Positions 1 through 8,790 are shown, counted from the first letter of the stretch. The stretch: 64,000 bases of DNA from Clostridia bacterium (GCA_017448975.1 JAFSKN010000027.1:1-64000), one strand, 5' to 3'. The notes: a model not told the origin generated them from the letters alone. Made by a program: numbers and translations.

Positions 1-452
1 CTGGGATAGGGTTGAGGGCGGATACGCGAATATCCAAGATTCCGAAACAACCGCTGGCATTGTCTGACACTCATATCAACATCGTAATGCGACTTGATAT
101 AAGAAGAAAGCGACGGCCCGTCCCATACCTTGAGATCGTGCCCTTTGGGATCGGTTTGGATGACCGTATCAATCTCCTTCAGTTGCTGGTCTGATAGTTT
201 AGTGGGCCGTCCAGGACGTTGTTGCGGTCGAAGCGCCTCAAACCCTTTTTCGTCTACTGTTTTCACCCAGCCTGTAACAGCAGCCTTGGTATACCCTGCT
301 GACGCTCCAACCTGGGATGCAGGAGTGCCGGAAAGAACCATATTGACTGCAAAAACGCGAAACAGATACTTTGACTCATCCGATGACGTCATTATTGCTT
401 TACCTTGTTCCAAGAGAATTGCCGGATCGGTGCTATATTTCCTCAGATTCAT
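1..452 (-). CDS. IS630-family transposase, N-terminal part (runs off left edge)
   Basis: The reverse strand is open from an ATG at 452 to the window edge (150 codons), preceded by a GGGGGAGG ribosome site. The protein starts MNLRKYSTDP, then has a helix-turn-helix segment (ASQVGASAGYTKAAVTGWVK), a GRPTKLSDQQ linker and a second winged-helix-like segment ending in FRNLGYSRIRPQP. This is the usual N-terminal layout of IS630/Tc1-mariner-type transposases, whose DDE catalytic domain would lie beyond the edge. The terminal inverted repeat should lie upstream of 452, within about 470-530, but its end cannot be fixed from one side. The insertion sits against a truncated recombinase gene, so it probably interrupted it. 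Confidence 0.8.
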   Translation of the reverse strand, partial: MNLRKYSTDPAILLEQGKAIMTSSDESKYLFRVFAVNMVLSGTPASQVGASAGYTKAAVTGWVKTVDEKGFEALRPQQRPGRPTKLSDQQLKEIDTVIQTDPKGHDLKVWDGPSLSSYIKSHYDVDMSVRQCQRLFRNLGYSRIRPQPYP

Positions 453-516
453 GTTCTCGCCTCCCCCAAGAGGAAGTATAGCACATTCTTCTGGTTGCTG
501 TAAAGTAAATTTAATT

Positions 517-1134
517 ATGTCGTTCACTATAATAGTGGATAACGTTGCTTCTTTGAATGATATAAAGAGCGAAGCAGATCTGCGAGATTTCATTTGGAGA
601 AATATTATTTGTTTGGAGAATCGGAAGCTTCCTTATGAAATTGATTCTCTTACGGAGATCAGGGAAATCTTCTGCTCCGTCATAGGGCTGGATTCCTTTG
701 ACGATGATTACTTCAAGACCACGGTAGAACGGATGGTGGTACTCGACACGGGCAGCATTGACTTTTATCTGAAGGACGGAACGGTCAGAAAGTTTGAAAC
801 ACTAAAGCTCCGGAACAACCTGCATGAAACGACCTCTACCGATGAATTCACCGGAAAGCTCATTTGCTCCTGCTGTGGGAATGAATACCATCGTTACTGT
901 GGACGTGGAAAATATGTGTACTGGCGCTGTGCTGGGAAATCCAAGGTCAGGACCGTGTGTGCAAATCAGGACTACGCCGACTTCAACCTTCGGAAGGTGA
1001 CAGCCTACATCATGGGGACTTCTGATTTTAACAAAAACGCCTTTACCGAACAGGTTGATCACATCTCCGTGTCGGCAGATGGCTTGGAATATCATTTTAA
1101 GGACGGGAGAATTGAATCATGGCGAAAAAGATAA
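517..1134 (+). pseudogene. Serine recombinase C-terminal remnant with zinc ribbon
   Basis: This 205-codon frame has no resolvase catalytic domain. It carries a zinc-ribbon (CSCCG then YWRCAGK and VCANQ) followed by the tail typical of large serine recombinases (MGTSDFNKNAF, VDHISV, YHFKDGR). A second, similar tail lies before the zinc ribbon (IGLDSFDDDYF, VERMVV, FYLKDGT), so two recombinase ends seem joined. The frame stays open upstream into the IS630 element, and the ATG at 517 is only a nominal start. The last codons overlap the ATG of the next recombinase by 16 bases, as in the tandem recombinase genes of clostridial elements. The IS630 insertion most likely removed its 5' part. Confidence 0.6.
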
Positions 1135-2681
1135 AAACCATACCGGCAACGCTGAATCCTTTTACTGCGACGCCGCTCGGAGAACCGGTTAAGCGCAAGG
1201 TTGCCGGATATGCCCGCGTTTCTACAGGAGACGAAGACCAGAAAAATTCCTATGAGGCTCAGCTGGATTACTACACCAACTACATCAAGAGCCGCGACGA
1301 CTGGGAATTTGTTTCCGTGTACACGGATCAGGGCATAACGGGCACTTCGACCGCGCACAGGACGGGATTTAACCAGATGGTCGAGGATGCTCTGGCTGGC
1401 AAGATCACCCTGATCATCACGAAATCAGTCAGCCGATTTGCGAGAAATACGGTCGATAGCCTGTCCACCATCAGGAAACTGAAAGACAAAGGCTGCGAGG
1501 TTTTCTTTGAAGAACAGAACATCTGGACATTCGATTCTCGCGGAGAATTACTGATCAGTATCATGTCCAGCCTTGCCCAGGAGGAAAGCCGCTCCATCTC
1601 CCAGAACGTTACCTGGGGCTGGCGGAAACGGTGTGCCGACGGTAAGGTGGCCGTTCCATACGGACGGTTCATGGGCTACGACAAAGGCGAAGACGGCAAT
1701 CTGGAGATCAATGAGGATCAGGCGAAGGTCATACGCAGGATTTACGCGCTGTTTTTGCAGGGCATGACGCCTTACGGCATTGCGAAAAAGCTGACCGAGG
1801 ATGGCATCAAAACCCCCGGCGGCAAGGATAAATGGGGAGCCTCCGTAGTCAAAAGCATTTTGACGAACGAAAAATTCAAAGGGGATGCCCTGCTCCAGAA
1901 AACCTTCACCGTCGATTACCTGACGAAGAAGAAAAAAGTGAACGAGGGCGAAGTACCCCAATTTTACGTCGAAGGAAATCACGATGCAATCATCGATCCT
2001 GTGATTTTCGATCAGGTACAGACCGAAATGGCGAGGCGGGGAAAAGACCACAGTGGAGCACACATCTTCAGCAGCAAAATCAGATGCGCCGAGTGCGGAA
2101 GCTGGTACGGCTCCAAAGTCTGGCACAGCAATGATAAGTACCGCCGGGTGGTCTGGCAATGCAATCACAAGTTTGCCGGCGGCGAGAAATGCTCCACTCC
2201 GCACTTGACGGAACAACAAATACAGAACGCCTTCCTGACCGCTGTAAACACTGTGCTCCGTGGTCGGGAGAAAGCTATCGCCGCCTTTGAAGCGGCAAAG
2301 AACGCCGTGTTCGATACGACTGCATTGGAGGTTGAGGTTGCCGGCGCTGAAGCGGAAATGCAGACCATTTCCGATAAGCTGCAGGACCTCATCCGGGAAA
2401 ACGCAACCGTTGCTCTGGATCAGGATGCTTATCGGCAGCGGTTCCAGTCAATGTCCACCCGCTTCGATGAAGCGAAAAACAGGTATGAAGGATTGCAGGC
2501 CCAGATCACTGATAAGAAAATGCGGCTGAAGGAAATCGACAGTTACATGGCGCTTTTGAAAGCGCAGGACGGTCGTGTTGAAGCCTTCAGCGAGGAACTG
2601 TGGTGCGGCATGGTGGATCAGGTAGCAGTCGGCAAAAAGATGATATTTACATTCCGTGACGGGACGGAAGTTACAGTATGA
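1119..2681 (+). CDS. Large serine recombinase (site-specific integrase/resolvase family)
   Basis: This 520-residue protein looks complete. Residues about 28-175 form the resolvase catalytic domain with the YARVST motif (nucleophile Ser35), SRFARNT and the EESRSIS helix. Next come the recombinase DNA-binding domain (RRIYALFLQGMTPYGIAKKL), a zinc ribbon (CAECGSWYG, then WQC and C), a coiled coil (about 405-490) and a short tail. Such enzymes excise and insert conjugative or mobilizable elements through a serine-DNA link. The start overlaps the upstream remnant by 16 bases, suggesting former translational coupling. It is the only recombinase here with its catalytic residue, so any remaining mobility of the element would rest on it. 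Confidence 0.9.
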   Translation: MAKKIKTIPATLNPFTATPLGEPVKRKVAGYARVSTGDEDQKNSYEAQLDYYTNYIKSRDDWEFVSVYTDQGITGTSTAHRTGFNQMVEDALAGKITLIITKSVSRFARNTVDSLSTIRKLKDKGCEVFFEEQNIWTFDSRGELLISIMSSLAQEESRSISQNVTWGWRKRCADGKVAVPYGRFMGYDKGEDGNLEINEDQAKVIRRIYALFLQGMTPYGIAKKLTEDGIKTPGGKDKWGASVVKSILTNEKFKGDALLQKTFTVDYLTKKKKVNEGEVPQFYVEGNHDAIIDPVIFDQVQTEMARRGKDHSGAHIFSSKIRCAECGSWYGSKVWHSNDKYRRVVWQCNHKFAGGEKCSTPHLTEQQIQNAFLTAVNTVLRGREKAIAAFEAAKNAVFDTTALEVEVAGAEAEMQTISDKLQDLIRENATVALDQDAYRQRFQSMSTRFDEAKNRYEGLQAQITDKKMRLKEIDSYMALLKAQDGRVEAFSEELWCGMVDQVAVGKKMIFTFRDGTEVTV

Positions 2682-2696
2682 TGAACCTCTTTCTTT

Positions 2697-2744
2697 GGCT
2701 CTCTGCTGGTGCTTAACGGCGCTGGCAGGGAGCCGCATTTTTTT
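2697..2744 (+). terminator. Intrinsic terminator after recombinase
   Basis: A 10-bp stem (GGCTCTCTGC with GCAGGGAGCC, one G-T pair) is followed by a run of seven T. It lies 16 bases after the recombinase stop. Confidence 0.85.
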
Positions 2745-2827
2745 GTTTTCTGCCCTGTTGTCCATACTGCCCGATCCCCATTGTGCAAATGGTAGAACAT
2801 CAGATTTTCTTCAGAATTATCGAAAAC

Positions 2828-2846
2828 AGGCGTGGACTTTCAGGCT
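2828..2846 (+). repeat. Direct repeat copy 1 upstream of the virulence-related gene
   Basis: The string AGGCGTGGACTTTCAGGCT lies about 65 bases before the next start codon. Almost the same string, lacking one C, recurs at 3939-3956 before the next cargo gene. A shared promoter or operator element is the simplest reading. Confidence 0.5.
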
Positions 2847-2909
2847 GAAAAGAGTGATTAATGTAACACCGCCAAGGAGCGGAACACAAACCACAAGGAG
2901 GAAAACAAC

Positions 2910-3860
2910 ATGCTCACAAACGCAACCGGAAACGAAAGGAAAGCACTGGTAAAGGCCATCGCTGCCCACATCGGAGAAAAGGAAAAGTACCTGGGCGTTC
3001 CCAGCTGCGCATACAGTGTCGGCCCCTTCACGATTGCCAGAGACGGCGCTATCGACTTCGCAGGTGATACCGATCAGGAACTGATCAGGAAGCTTTGCGA
3101 CGCCCTTGCTGAGGTAGGCCTTTCCGGAGCGATGCAGGACAGCGCAGAAGCCAACCAGGACAGCAAAGAGGCGGAGGCCGAGGATACGGCGCAGACCGCA
3201 GTGAAAACCGCCCAGGAAGCCGAGGATGCGCCTACGGAGCCCGAACATCCCGATGAGCCCGACACGCTCACGGTTTCCCTTCCGATGGCCGGACACACCG
3301 GCATCAGCCTGCGGAACCTTGTCTCCATGATTTACAGCAGAGGGAAGCTCATCTCTAAGGCCACAGGCGGCGAGTTCTCCTGCACTGAGGAACTGACAAT
3401 CGCGCTGAAGGACGATACCTGCCTCCTGACCACAGAGAGCCTGTGCAGAGCAATCGCCAATTTTGAAGCAGAAAATGGCAAGGCACTGACCGGGCTTTCC
3501 TTCACCGAAGACAAAGTAACCTTCACCTTCCCAATGACCGAGGATGCCGAGATACTGCAAGCCTTCCAGCAACTGGCCTGCCAGATGTGCAGACTGGCAA
3601 AGGAGCAGAAACGCACCCTCGCCAAGACTGTGGATACCACAAACGAGAAGTACATCTTCCGCATTTGGCTGCTGGCTCTGGGCATGGGCGGCGACGAATT
3701 CAAAACAGCACGCCGCGTGCTTCTTTCCCCGCTCTCAGGCTCGGCCGCCTTTAAGGATCAGGCGATGGAAGACCGCTGGAAAGAAAAACAGGCGGCGAAA
3801 AGAGATGCGGCAAAGGCCGTCGCAAATCGCGATACCCTTGCAGAAAATGAAACAGAATAA
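2910..3860 (+). CDS. Conserved mobile-element protein (virulence-related family)
   Basis: A 316-residue cytoplasmic protein with an AGGAGG site nine bases upstream. Residues 1-70 form a small domain (NERKALVKAIAAHIG, YLGVPSCAYSVGPFTI) and residues about 75-115 an acidic Ala/Glu/Pro-rich linker. The rest is a second domain ending in a conserved block (KTVDTTNEKYIFRIWLLALG, DEFKTARRVLLSPLSG). The order and motifs recall the proteins annotated as virulence-related or virulence-associated in clostridial conjugative elements; the biochemical role is unknown. It has its own terminator, and shares an upstream repeat with the sigma-like gene, so the two may be co-regulated. No signal peptide or membrane segment is seen. 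Confidence 0.75.
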   Translation: MLTNATGNERKALVKAIAAHIGEKEKYLGVPSCAYSVGPFTIARDGAIDFAGDTDQELIRKLCDALAEVGLSGAMQDSAEANQDSKEAEAEDTAQTAVKTAQEAEDAPTEPEHPDEPDTLTVSLPMAGHTGISLRNLVSMIYSRGKLISKATGGEFSCTEELTIALKDDTCLLTTESLCRAIANFEAENGKALTGLSFTEDKVTFTFPMTEDAEILQAFQQLACQMCRLAKEQKRTLAKTVDTTNEKYIFRIWLLALGMGGDEFKTARRVLLSPLSGSAAFKDQAMEDRWKEKQAAKRDAAKAVANRDTLAENETE

Positions 3861-3870
3861 CCCCGGCAGA

Positions 3871-3918
3871 ACCACCAGATCATAAGCCTTCACAGGCCAA
3901 AAAGTCTGGTGGTTTTTT
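3871..3918 (+). terminator. Intrinsic terminator
   Basis: A perfect 9-bp stem (ACCACCAGA with TCTGGTGGT) with a 25-base loop is followed by TTTTTT, 10 bases after the stop of the virulence-related gene. Confidence 0.8.
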
Positions 3919-3938
3919 ATCGGATTATTATCGCTCTT

Positions 3939-3956
3939 AGGCGTGGACTTTAGGCT
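3939..3956 (+). repeat. Direct repeat copy 2 upstream of the sigma-like gene
   Basis: The string AGGCGTGGACTTTAGGCT matches the copy at 2828-2846 except for one missing C. It lies about 70 bases before the ATG at 4028, a distance similar to the first copy. Confidence 0.5.
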
Positions 3957-4027
3957 CATTCTGATCAATATATACACTACCCCAAAGCACGGAAGCCTTG
4001 AAAACACAAGCGAAAGGAGCCTACACC

Positions 4028-4651
4028 ATGGATTACAGTACATACAGCAATGAGGAACTGGTCAGCATCATTGAGGCTGGCGATGAAGCCGCCTACGACC
4101 AGCTTTTCAGAAACCTTGCACCCATCACCCTGCATGAAGCGGAAATGTACAGGGGCAAGATGGACACCTACAGCACGGAGGATTTCCTGCAGGAAGGCAA
4201 CATTGTCGTATGGGAAATCATCAGCAGAGGGAACTTCAAGAGCGGCAAATTCAGCACCTACTTCGGCGGGGCTATCCGCAACCGACTGATCCGCATATGG
4301 CGGGATTACAACCTGAAAAACCTTGTCTGCATCGGCGAGCAGGAGGATTTTCACGGGAATGTCACACGCATTCTGGTCGAAAGCGACTATGCCAAGGAGT
4401 ACAGGCAGAAGAAAGCGGAACAGCAAAAACGGTGGTACGATAAGAAGAAAGCCACCCAGCCGCCGAAGGAAAAGAAGCAGCCCATGACAAAAGAAGAACG
4501 AAGCCGCCGGGTGTGCGCTTACCAGAAGGAGTACTACGCTACACATCCTGACAAACTGGCCGAGCGGCGTGAGAAGAACAGAATCGCGGAGAAAGCCCGC
4601 CGGGAGCGAAAGAAGGCTGAAAGGCTGGCAGCGCAGACTGCCCAGGCATGA
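4028..4651 (+). CDS. Sigma-70 region 2-like protein of mobile element
   Basis: I place the start at the ATG at 4028, seven bases after AAAGGAG. The 207-residue protein begins MDYSTYSNEELVSIIEAGD. Residues about 15-95 resemble sigma-70 region 2 (AYDQLFRNLAPITLHEAEMY, then FLQEGNIVVWEIISRG, FSTYFGGAIRNRLIRIW). No sigma region 4 is visible; the C-terminal half is instead very basic and charged (KEYYATHPDKLAERREKNR, RRERKKAERL) and may bind nucleic acid. Genes of this type are common cargo in clostridial elements with DUF4314 and TnpW neighbours. Whether it acts as a true sigma factor is not shown. Confidence 0.7.
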   Translation: MDYSTYSNEELVSIIEAGDEAAYDQLFRNLAPITLHEAEMYRGKMDTYSTEDFLQEGNIVVWEIISRGNFKSGKFSTYFGGAIRNRLIRIWRDYNLKNLVCIGEQEDFHGNVTRILVESDYAKEYRQKKAEQQKRWYDKKKATQPPKEKKQPMTKEERSRRVCAYQKEYYATHPDKLAERREKNRIAEKARRERKKAERLAAQTAQA

Positions 4652-4668
4652 ACACAGACACCGAGATT

Positions 4669-4692
4669 GGCTGCGGAAGGTGCAGCCTTTTC
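4669..4692 (+). terminator. Weak hairpin/terminator
   Basis: A GGCTGC/GCAGCC stem is followed by TTTTCTCT. Flanking ACACAGA and TCTGTGT can extend the pairing. It lies 17 bases after the sigma-like gene. Confidence 0.5.
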
Positions 4693-4781
4693 TCTCTGTG
4701 TGGGCTACGATTCCTGTTGAGAGCGAATAAGGAAGCAGGCCGGAAGATCGACCGAGAAAAATTCAAAAGGAGCGAATGAAA

Positions 4782-5264
4782 ATGAGATTTCCTGACAAAG
4801 AGACTTTGGAAGAACTGAGAAGGCAGTACCCTGTTGGATGCCGCATCGTGCTGGATGAGATGGATGACCCTTACACCAAGATCCCCATCGGATCACAGGG
4901 AGAATGCCGTGGAGTCGATGATGCTGGGAACGTGATGGTTGCCTGGGACATGGGAAGTTCGCTTTCCATCGCCTATGGAGCAGACCGTGTGCATAAGGTC
5001 AGCACGGAAGATGAAGCTGCGATTACACTGAACTGGCATGGCGCTCATCAGCTGAAAACCGACTCCCGTTGCCCACGCTGTGGGGATATGATGTTCGGCC
5101 CCACTGCCCGCCACGCTCTCAGCCGATATGCGCAGATTTATGTGTGCGACCGTTGTGGGATGGAGGAGGCACTGGAACAGGCCGAAATCATTAAGATGAA
5201 GCCATTAACAGAATGGTGCGCGGTAAAGCTTCCTTCCATCGGTGGCGGAGCATGGAGACGATAA
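4782..5264 (+). CDS. DUF4314-domain protein with C-terminal zinc ribbon
   Basis: About 160 residues. The N-terminal part matches the DUF4314 pattern (LRRQYPVGCRIVLDEMDDPY, then GSQGECRGVDDAGNVMVAWD, LSIAYGADRVHKV), a small beta-rich domain common in mobile elements. The C-terminal part has two cysteine pairs (CPRCGDMMFG and CDRCGMEE) that look like a zinc ribbon. Two ATG codons, at 4776 and 4782, follow the same AAAAGGAG site; the second has the better nine-base spacing. No enzymatic motif is visible. It lies between the sigma-like gene and the HTH/TnpW-like gene, the usual neighbourhood for this family. Function unknown. Confidence 0.75.
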   Translation: MRFPDKETLEELRRQYPVGCRIVLDEMDDPYTKIPIGSQGECRGVDDAGNVMVAWDMGSSLSIAYGADRVHKVSTEDEAAITLNWHGAHQLKTDSRCPRCGDMMFGPTARHALSRYAQIYVCDRCGMEEALEQAEIIKMKPLTEWCAVKLPSIGGGAWRR

Positions 5265-5286
5265 TCATATCTAGAGGAAACAGATC

Positions 5287-5592
5287 ATGAATAGACTGAC
5301 CGAGGCGCAGAAAACTGCCATAAAGGAAATGCGGGAATCAGGGCTGGGTTATAAGTCCATCGCAAAGAAACTCCTGCTTTCTCGTGATACGGTTCGCAGT
5401 TTCTGTGTGAGGAATATTGCATCAAAGACTGATGCCGAACATGATAGCCTGCCGGTTGACCACGAAAGGAGACGTGAGATCAAGACCGGGGAGACCACTT
5501 TTGTGATTACGACCGCCTACAGCGAAACTGCTACTGAAACATTGGAAAAGAAGCTGGAGAAGCTCATTCTGGACGATGCGATACGCGGTTGA
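5287..5592 (+). CDS. Small HTH protein with TnpW-like tail
   Basis: A 101-residue protein preceded by AGAGGAAACAGATC. Residues about 5-42 form a helix-turn-helix (TAIKEMRESGLGYKSIAKKL, then SRDTVRSFCVRN), like the short regulators found next to clostridial recombinases. Residues about 62-98 (RREIKTGETTFVITTAYS, TATETLEKKLEKLIL) resemble TnpW, the small protein encoded beside the TnpX recombinase in Tn4451-type elements. In other elements these are usually separate proteins, so this may be a natural fusion. It precedes the broken TnpX-like recombinase and probably regulated it or its excision. Confidence 0.65.
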   Translation: MNRLTEAQKTAIKEMRESGLGYKSIAKKLLLSRDTVRSFCVRNIASKTDAEHDSLPVDHERRREIKTGETTFVITTAYSETATETLEKKLEKLILDDAIRG

Positions 5593-5801
5593 ACGAATTG
5601 TGTTTTTAGTACAGTGAGAATCATTACTGACGGAATTACCGGCACAAAAAAACGACTGCCAACTGAGCAGGTATCCATCTGCGTGAGATTATGACGAAGT
5701 TGGAATCCTGCTCGGTGGGCTCCATTTTCTCCATGTATTTCCGCCTTTTCAATGAACCCCCTAACCTGCGAATGAACCCTCTTGGACAGGAAAAATCATA
5801 A

Positions 5802-7322
5802 TGTATCAAAATCGACCTTAAGAGGGACGATGGTTACACCGGCACCAACTTTGACCGTCCCGCCATGCAGGAAATGCTGAATTTGGTAGAGGCCGGGCAG
5901 GTGGGAACGATCATCGTCAAAGACATGAGCCGGTTCGGTCGGGAATACCTGCAAGTCGGCTACCACCTGGAAGTCAATTTTCCCATGAAGAACGTTCGTT
6001 TCATCGCCATCAACGATGGCGTGGATTCGGCCAGGGGACAGGACGACTTCACCCCCTTCCGGAACCTGTTCAACGATTTCTATGCCCGTGATACAAGCCG
6101 GAAGGTCCGGGCGGTTCTGAAAGCGAAGGGAACGAGCGGAGAGCACTTGAACCGTCCACCATACGGGTATTTGGAAGACCCGATGCGGAAAGGCCAGTGG
6201 ATCATCGACCCGGAAACGGCCCCGGTGGTAAAGCGTATTTTCGACCTTGCGCTGGCGGGAAACGGACCGACACGGATCGCTAACATGCTGGAAAAAGATC
6301 ATGTGCCCACAGCCAAGGCAATGTATGCCAAACGCCACGGAAAAGCGACGCCGCCTTTTCCGTATCATTGGGAAGATCGGTCAGTCGCGGATATCCTGGC
6401 AAGGATGGAATATACCGGTTGTACCTGCAATTTCAAGACCTATTCCAAATCCTACAAGCTGAAAAAACGCATCCCCAACCAGGTGGAAGATATGTACATC
6501 GTGGAGGATACGCAGGAAGAAATCATTCCAAAGGACCAATGGGATAGGGTTCAGGAATTGCGGAAGGAACGGCACCGCACTGTTCAACGGGCGGAGAGGG
6601 AAGGATTCTTTACCAGTATCCTTGTCTGTGCTGACTGCGGCAGCAGGATGCATTTCTGTTCCTGTAAGAGCATTGAAGGAAGGCAGGATCACTATATCTG
6701 TTCCAAGTACAAGGCAGGCAGGGGAGAATGTTCAGCGCACTACATCCGGGAATACGTCCTGCGGGACATTGTGCTGGAGCGCATCCGGGCCGTGACTTCC
6801 TATGTTCGGACGGACGCGGAAGGTTTCCAGGAAGAATGGATGCAGGCCACCCGAGACGTACAGGCCAAGAACATCCGGCAGGATCAGAAGCGGTTGGCCC
6901 AAGTAAAGAAGCGTTTGGCAGACATTGACAAACTGCTGACCCGGCTGTATGAAGATCACGTCCTTGGTTCGCTCCCGAAAGAACGCTATCAGAAAATGAC
7001 TGGGGACTACGAGACGGAGCAGGAGAACCTGAAAACGGAAATCACCGTACTGGAAGAATGGATCGAAACGCAGCAGGAGGCCAACGACAACTACGACCGA
7101 TTCTATGCCCTCTTGGAAAAGTATGTGGACATTCCCATCCTGACGCCAACCATCGTGAACGAATTCATCAAAAAGATCATCATTCACGCCCCGGACAAAT
7201 CCAGCGGGAAACGGAAACAAGAGATCGAGATCATCTTCAACTTTGTGGGTCAGGTAGATATTCCCGTCCTGACCGAACCGATTATTCTGGAACACAAACC
7301 CCAAGACAGGAAAACTGCGTAG
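5802..7322 (+). pseudogene. TnpX-like serine recombinase, 5'-truncated
   Basis: Homology is readable from KIDLKRDDGYTGTNFDRP onward, with IIVKDMSRFGREYLQVGYH, the AINDGVDS loop, DTSRKVRAVLKAKG, the recombinase domain, a zinc ribbon (CADCGSRMHFC, then C and C) and a long coiled coil. A TAA at 5799 closes the frame, and no start codon lies before the Met at 5865. The first 60 or so residues of the family, which hold the Tyr-x-Arg-x-Ser active site, are absent. From Met5865 the product would be 485 residues without the nucleophile. The sequence at 5593-5800 does not encode the missing part in any frame I read. It can no longer catalyse recombination. Confidence 0.8.
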
Positions 7323-7498
7323 CCGTCTGGTTACGCAGTCTCTCTCAAGGGTAAATGTTCCTTATGAGCGTAAACCCTCGCTTTCCCCTGGGTTTTTCCG
7401 TGGCTTTTTGGGGCCAGAAGCCATCAAGCTTTCCGTAATCCCAGCGAAACAGCCGGATTCAATCGGCTTTTTCCTGCCAAGTATCATCGGCAAGAGCA

Positions 7499-7555
7499 GG
7501 GTCCAGGGAGGTCACCTCCCTGGTGGAGGTTTGGAGGCAAAGCCTCCAACGTTCT
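7499..7555 (+). repeat. Two-hairpin intergenic repeat, copy R1
   Basis: GGGTCC is followed by a 10-bp stem (CCAGGGAGGT/ACCTCCCTGG), a short GGAGG-rich spacer and a second 8-bp stem (TTGGAGGC/GCCTCCAA), then ACGTTCTT. It is related to copies at 29510-29574, 57155-57216 and 57330-57385. The copy ends next to the -35 box of ychF. Confidence 0.75.
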
Positions 7556-7557
7556 TC

Positions 7558-7586
7558 TTGCATTGCCCGGCGCTTTGGGATATAAT
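7558..7586 (+). promoter_or_regulatory. Promoter of ychF
   Basis: TTGCAT (7558-7563) and TATAAT (7581-7586) are separated by 17 bases. The transcript would start near 7593, about 45 bases before the ATG. Confidence 0.75.
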
Positions 7587-7637
7587 AAACCCGCTGTAAT
7601 GCTACAGACAGAAACGAGCAAAGGGGACAAAATCACC

Positions 7638-8735
7638 ATGAAGTTAGGCGTGGTCGGACTGCCGAACGTGGGAAAAAGCACTTTATTTAACGCCATTACG
7701 GGGGCGGGGGCCCAGGCGGCCAATTATCCTTTCTGCACCATCGAGCCCAACGCGGGCATTGTGGCGGTGCCGGACAATCGCCTGACCGTGCTGGCGGACA
7801 TGTATCACCCCAAGAAGGTGACCCCCGCCACGGTGGAATTTGTGGACATCGCCGGCCTTGTGAAGGGCGCCAGCAAGGGCGAGGGCCTTGGCAACAAGTT
7901 TTTGAGCCATATCCGGGAATGCGAGGCCATCGTGCACGTGGTGCGCTGCTTCGAGGATGAAAACATCATCCACGTGGACGGCAGCGTGGACCCCGGCCGG
8001 GACATCGAAACCATCAACTTAGAACTGATCTTCGCCGATATGGAGACTGTGGCCCGGCGGGAGGACAAGGCCCGCAAGCTCATCAAGACCGGCGAAAAGA
8101 AATACGGCGAGGAAGCCGATTTGGCGGCGCGGGTCTTAAAGCACCTGGAAAGCGGCAAGCCCGCCCGCACCTGCCCCCTGAACGACGAGGAAAAGGAAAC
8201 GGTGAAGGGCTGGTTCCTGCTCACCACCAAGCCGGTGATCTACGCCGCCAACATCGCGGAGGATTTAGTGGCCGAGGACGAGGACAGCATTGATTTCGTC
8301 AGGCAGGTGAAGGCCATCGCCAAGGAAGAACAGGCCGAGGTGCTGGTGATTTCCGCCCGCATCGAAGAAGAAATCGCCCAAATGGACCCCGATGAAAAGG
8401 AAGAATTTTTGCAGGAAATGGGCATCGGCCAAAGCGGCCTGGACCGGCTGATCCAGAAGTGCTATCACCTGCTGGGCCTGATCTCCTTCCTGACGGCGGG
8501 CGAGGACGAATGCCGCGCCTGGACCATCACCCGGGGCACCAAAGCGCCCCAGGCGGCGGGCAAAATCCACACCGACTTCGAGCGCGGCTTCATCCGCGCC
8601 GAGATCGTGCCCTTTGAGACCCTGCGGGATTTGGGCAGCATGAACGCCTGCAAGGAAAAGGGGCTGGTGCGTTCCGAGGGCAAGGATTACGTGATGCAGG
8701 ACGGGGACGTGACCCTGTTCAGGTTCAACGTGTAA
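7638..8735 (+). CDS. ychF: YchF/OLA1-family P-loop ATPase
   Basis: A 365-residue protein of normal family length. The G1 loop GLPNVGKST is at residues 7-15 and the G3 motif is DIAGLVKGAS. The G4 position reads ANIAE instead of NKxD, as is characteristic of YchF, which binds ATP rather than GTP. The central part is a coiled coil with charged helices and the C-terminal about 85 residues form the TGS domain (ITRGTKAPQAAGKIHTDFE, then FIRAEIVPFE). YchF associates with ribosomes and modulates stress responses. I place the start at 7638, after AAAGGGGAC; earlier in-frame ATG codons lie in the promoter. It is monocistronic, with a strong promoter and a terminator. Confidence 0.97.
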   Translation: MKLGVVGLPNVGKSTLFNAITGAGAQAANYPFCTIEPNAGIVAVPDNRLTVLADMYHPKKVTPATVEFVDIAGLVKGASKGEGLGNKFLSHIRECEAIVHVVRCFEDENIIHVDGSVDPGRDIETINLELIFADMETVARREDKARKLIKTGEKKYGEEADLAARVLKHLESGKPARTCPLNDEEKETVKGWFLLTTKPVIYAANIAEDLVAEDEDSIDFVRQVKAIAKEEQAEVLVISARIEEEIAQMDPDEKEEFLQEMGIGQSGLDRLIQKCYHLLGLISFLTAGEDECRAWTITRGTKAPQAAGKIHTDFERGFIRAEIVPFETLRDLGSMNACKEKGLVRSEGKDYVMQDGDVTLFRFNV

Positions 8736-8750
8736 AAAATCATGATGAAA

Positions 8751-8779
8751 GGGAGCGCCGCCCGGCGCTCCCCTTTTTT
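8751..8779 (+). terminator. Intrinsic terminator of ychF
   Basis: A GC-rich 10-bp stem (GGGAGCGCCG/CGGCGCTCCC) is followed by six T. It sits between two convergent genes. The minus strand has only a short T-rich stretch after the stem, so use in both directions is possible but weaker. Confidence 0.85.
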
Positions 8780-8790
8780 GAATCAGTATA

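Larger units (their letters stand above)
7314..7637 (+). other. Intergenic region: element end, hairpin repeat R1 and ychF promoter
   Basis: An 8-bp stem (ACTGCGTA/TACGCAGT, 7314-7339) overlaps the recombinase stop. A GGGT/ACCC-flanked stretch follows at 7350-7376. The two-hairpin repeat R1 (7499-7555) and the ychF promoter come next. No gene is seen here. The right boundary of the mobile element probably lies between 7340 and 7500; no clear attachment-site duplication is visible. Confidence 0.5.

Noticed and set aside
7338..7480. Possible attachment site at the element end
   Set aside because: I could not find a matching direct repeat at the left side, which lies outside the window, so no attachment site is called.
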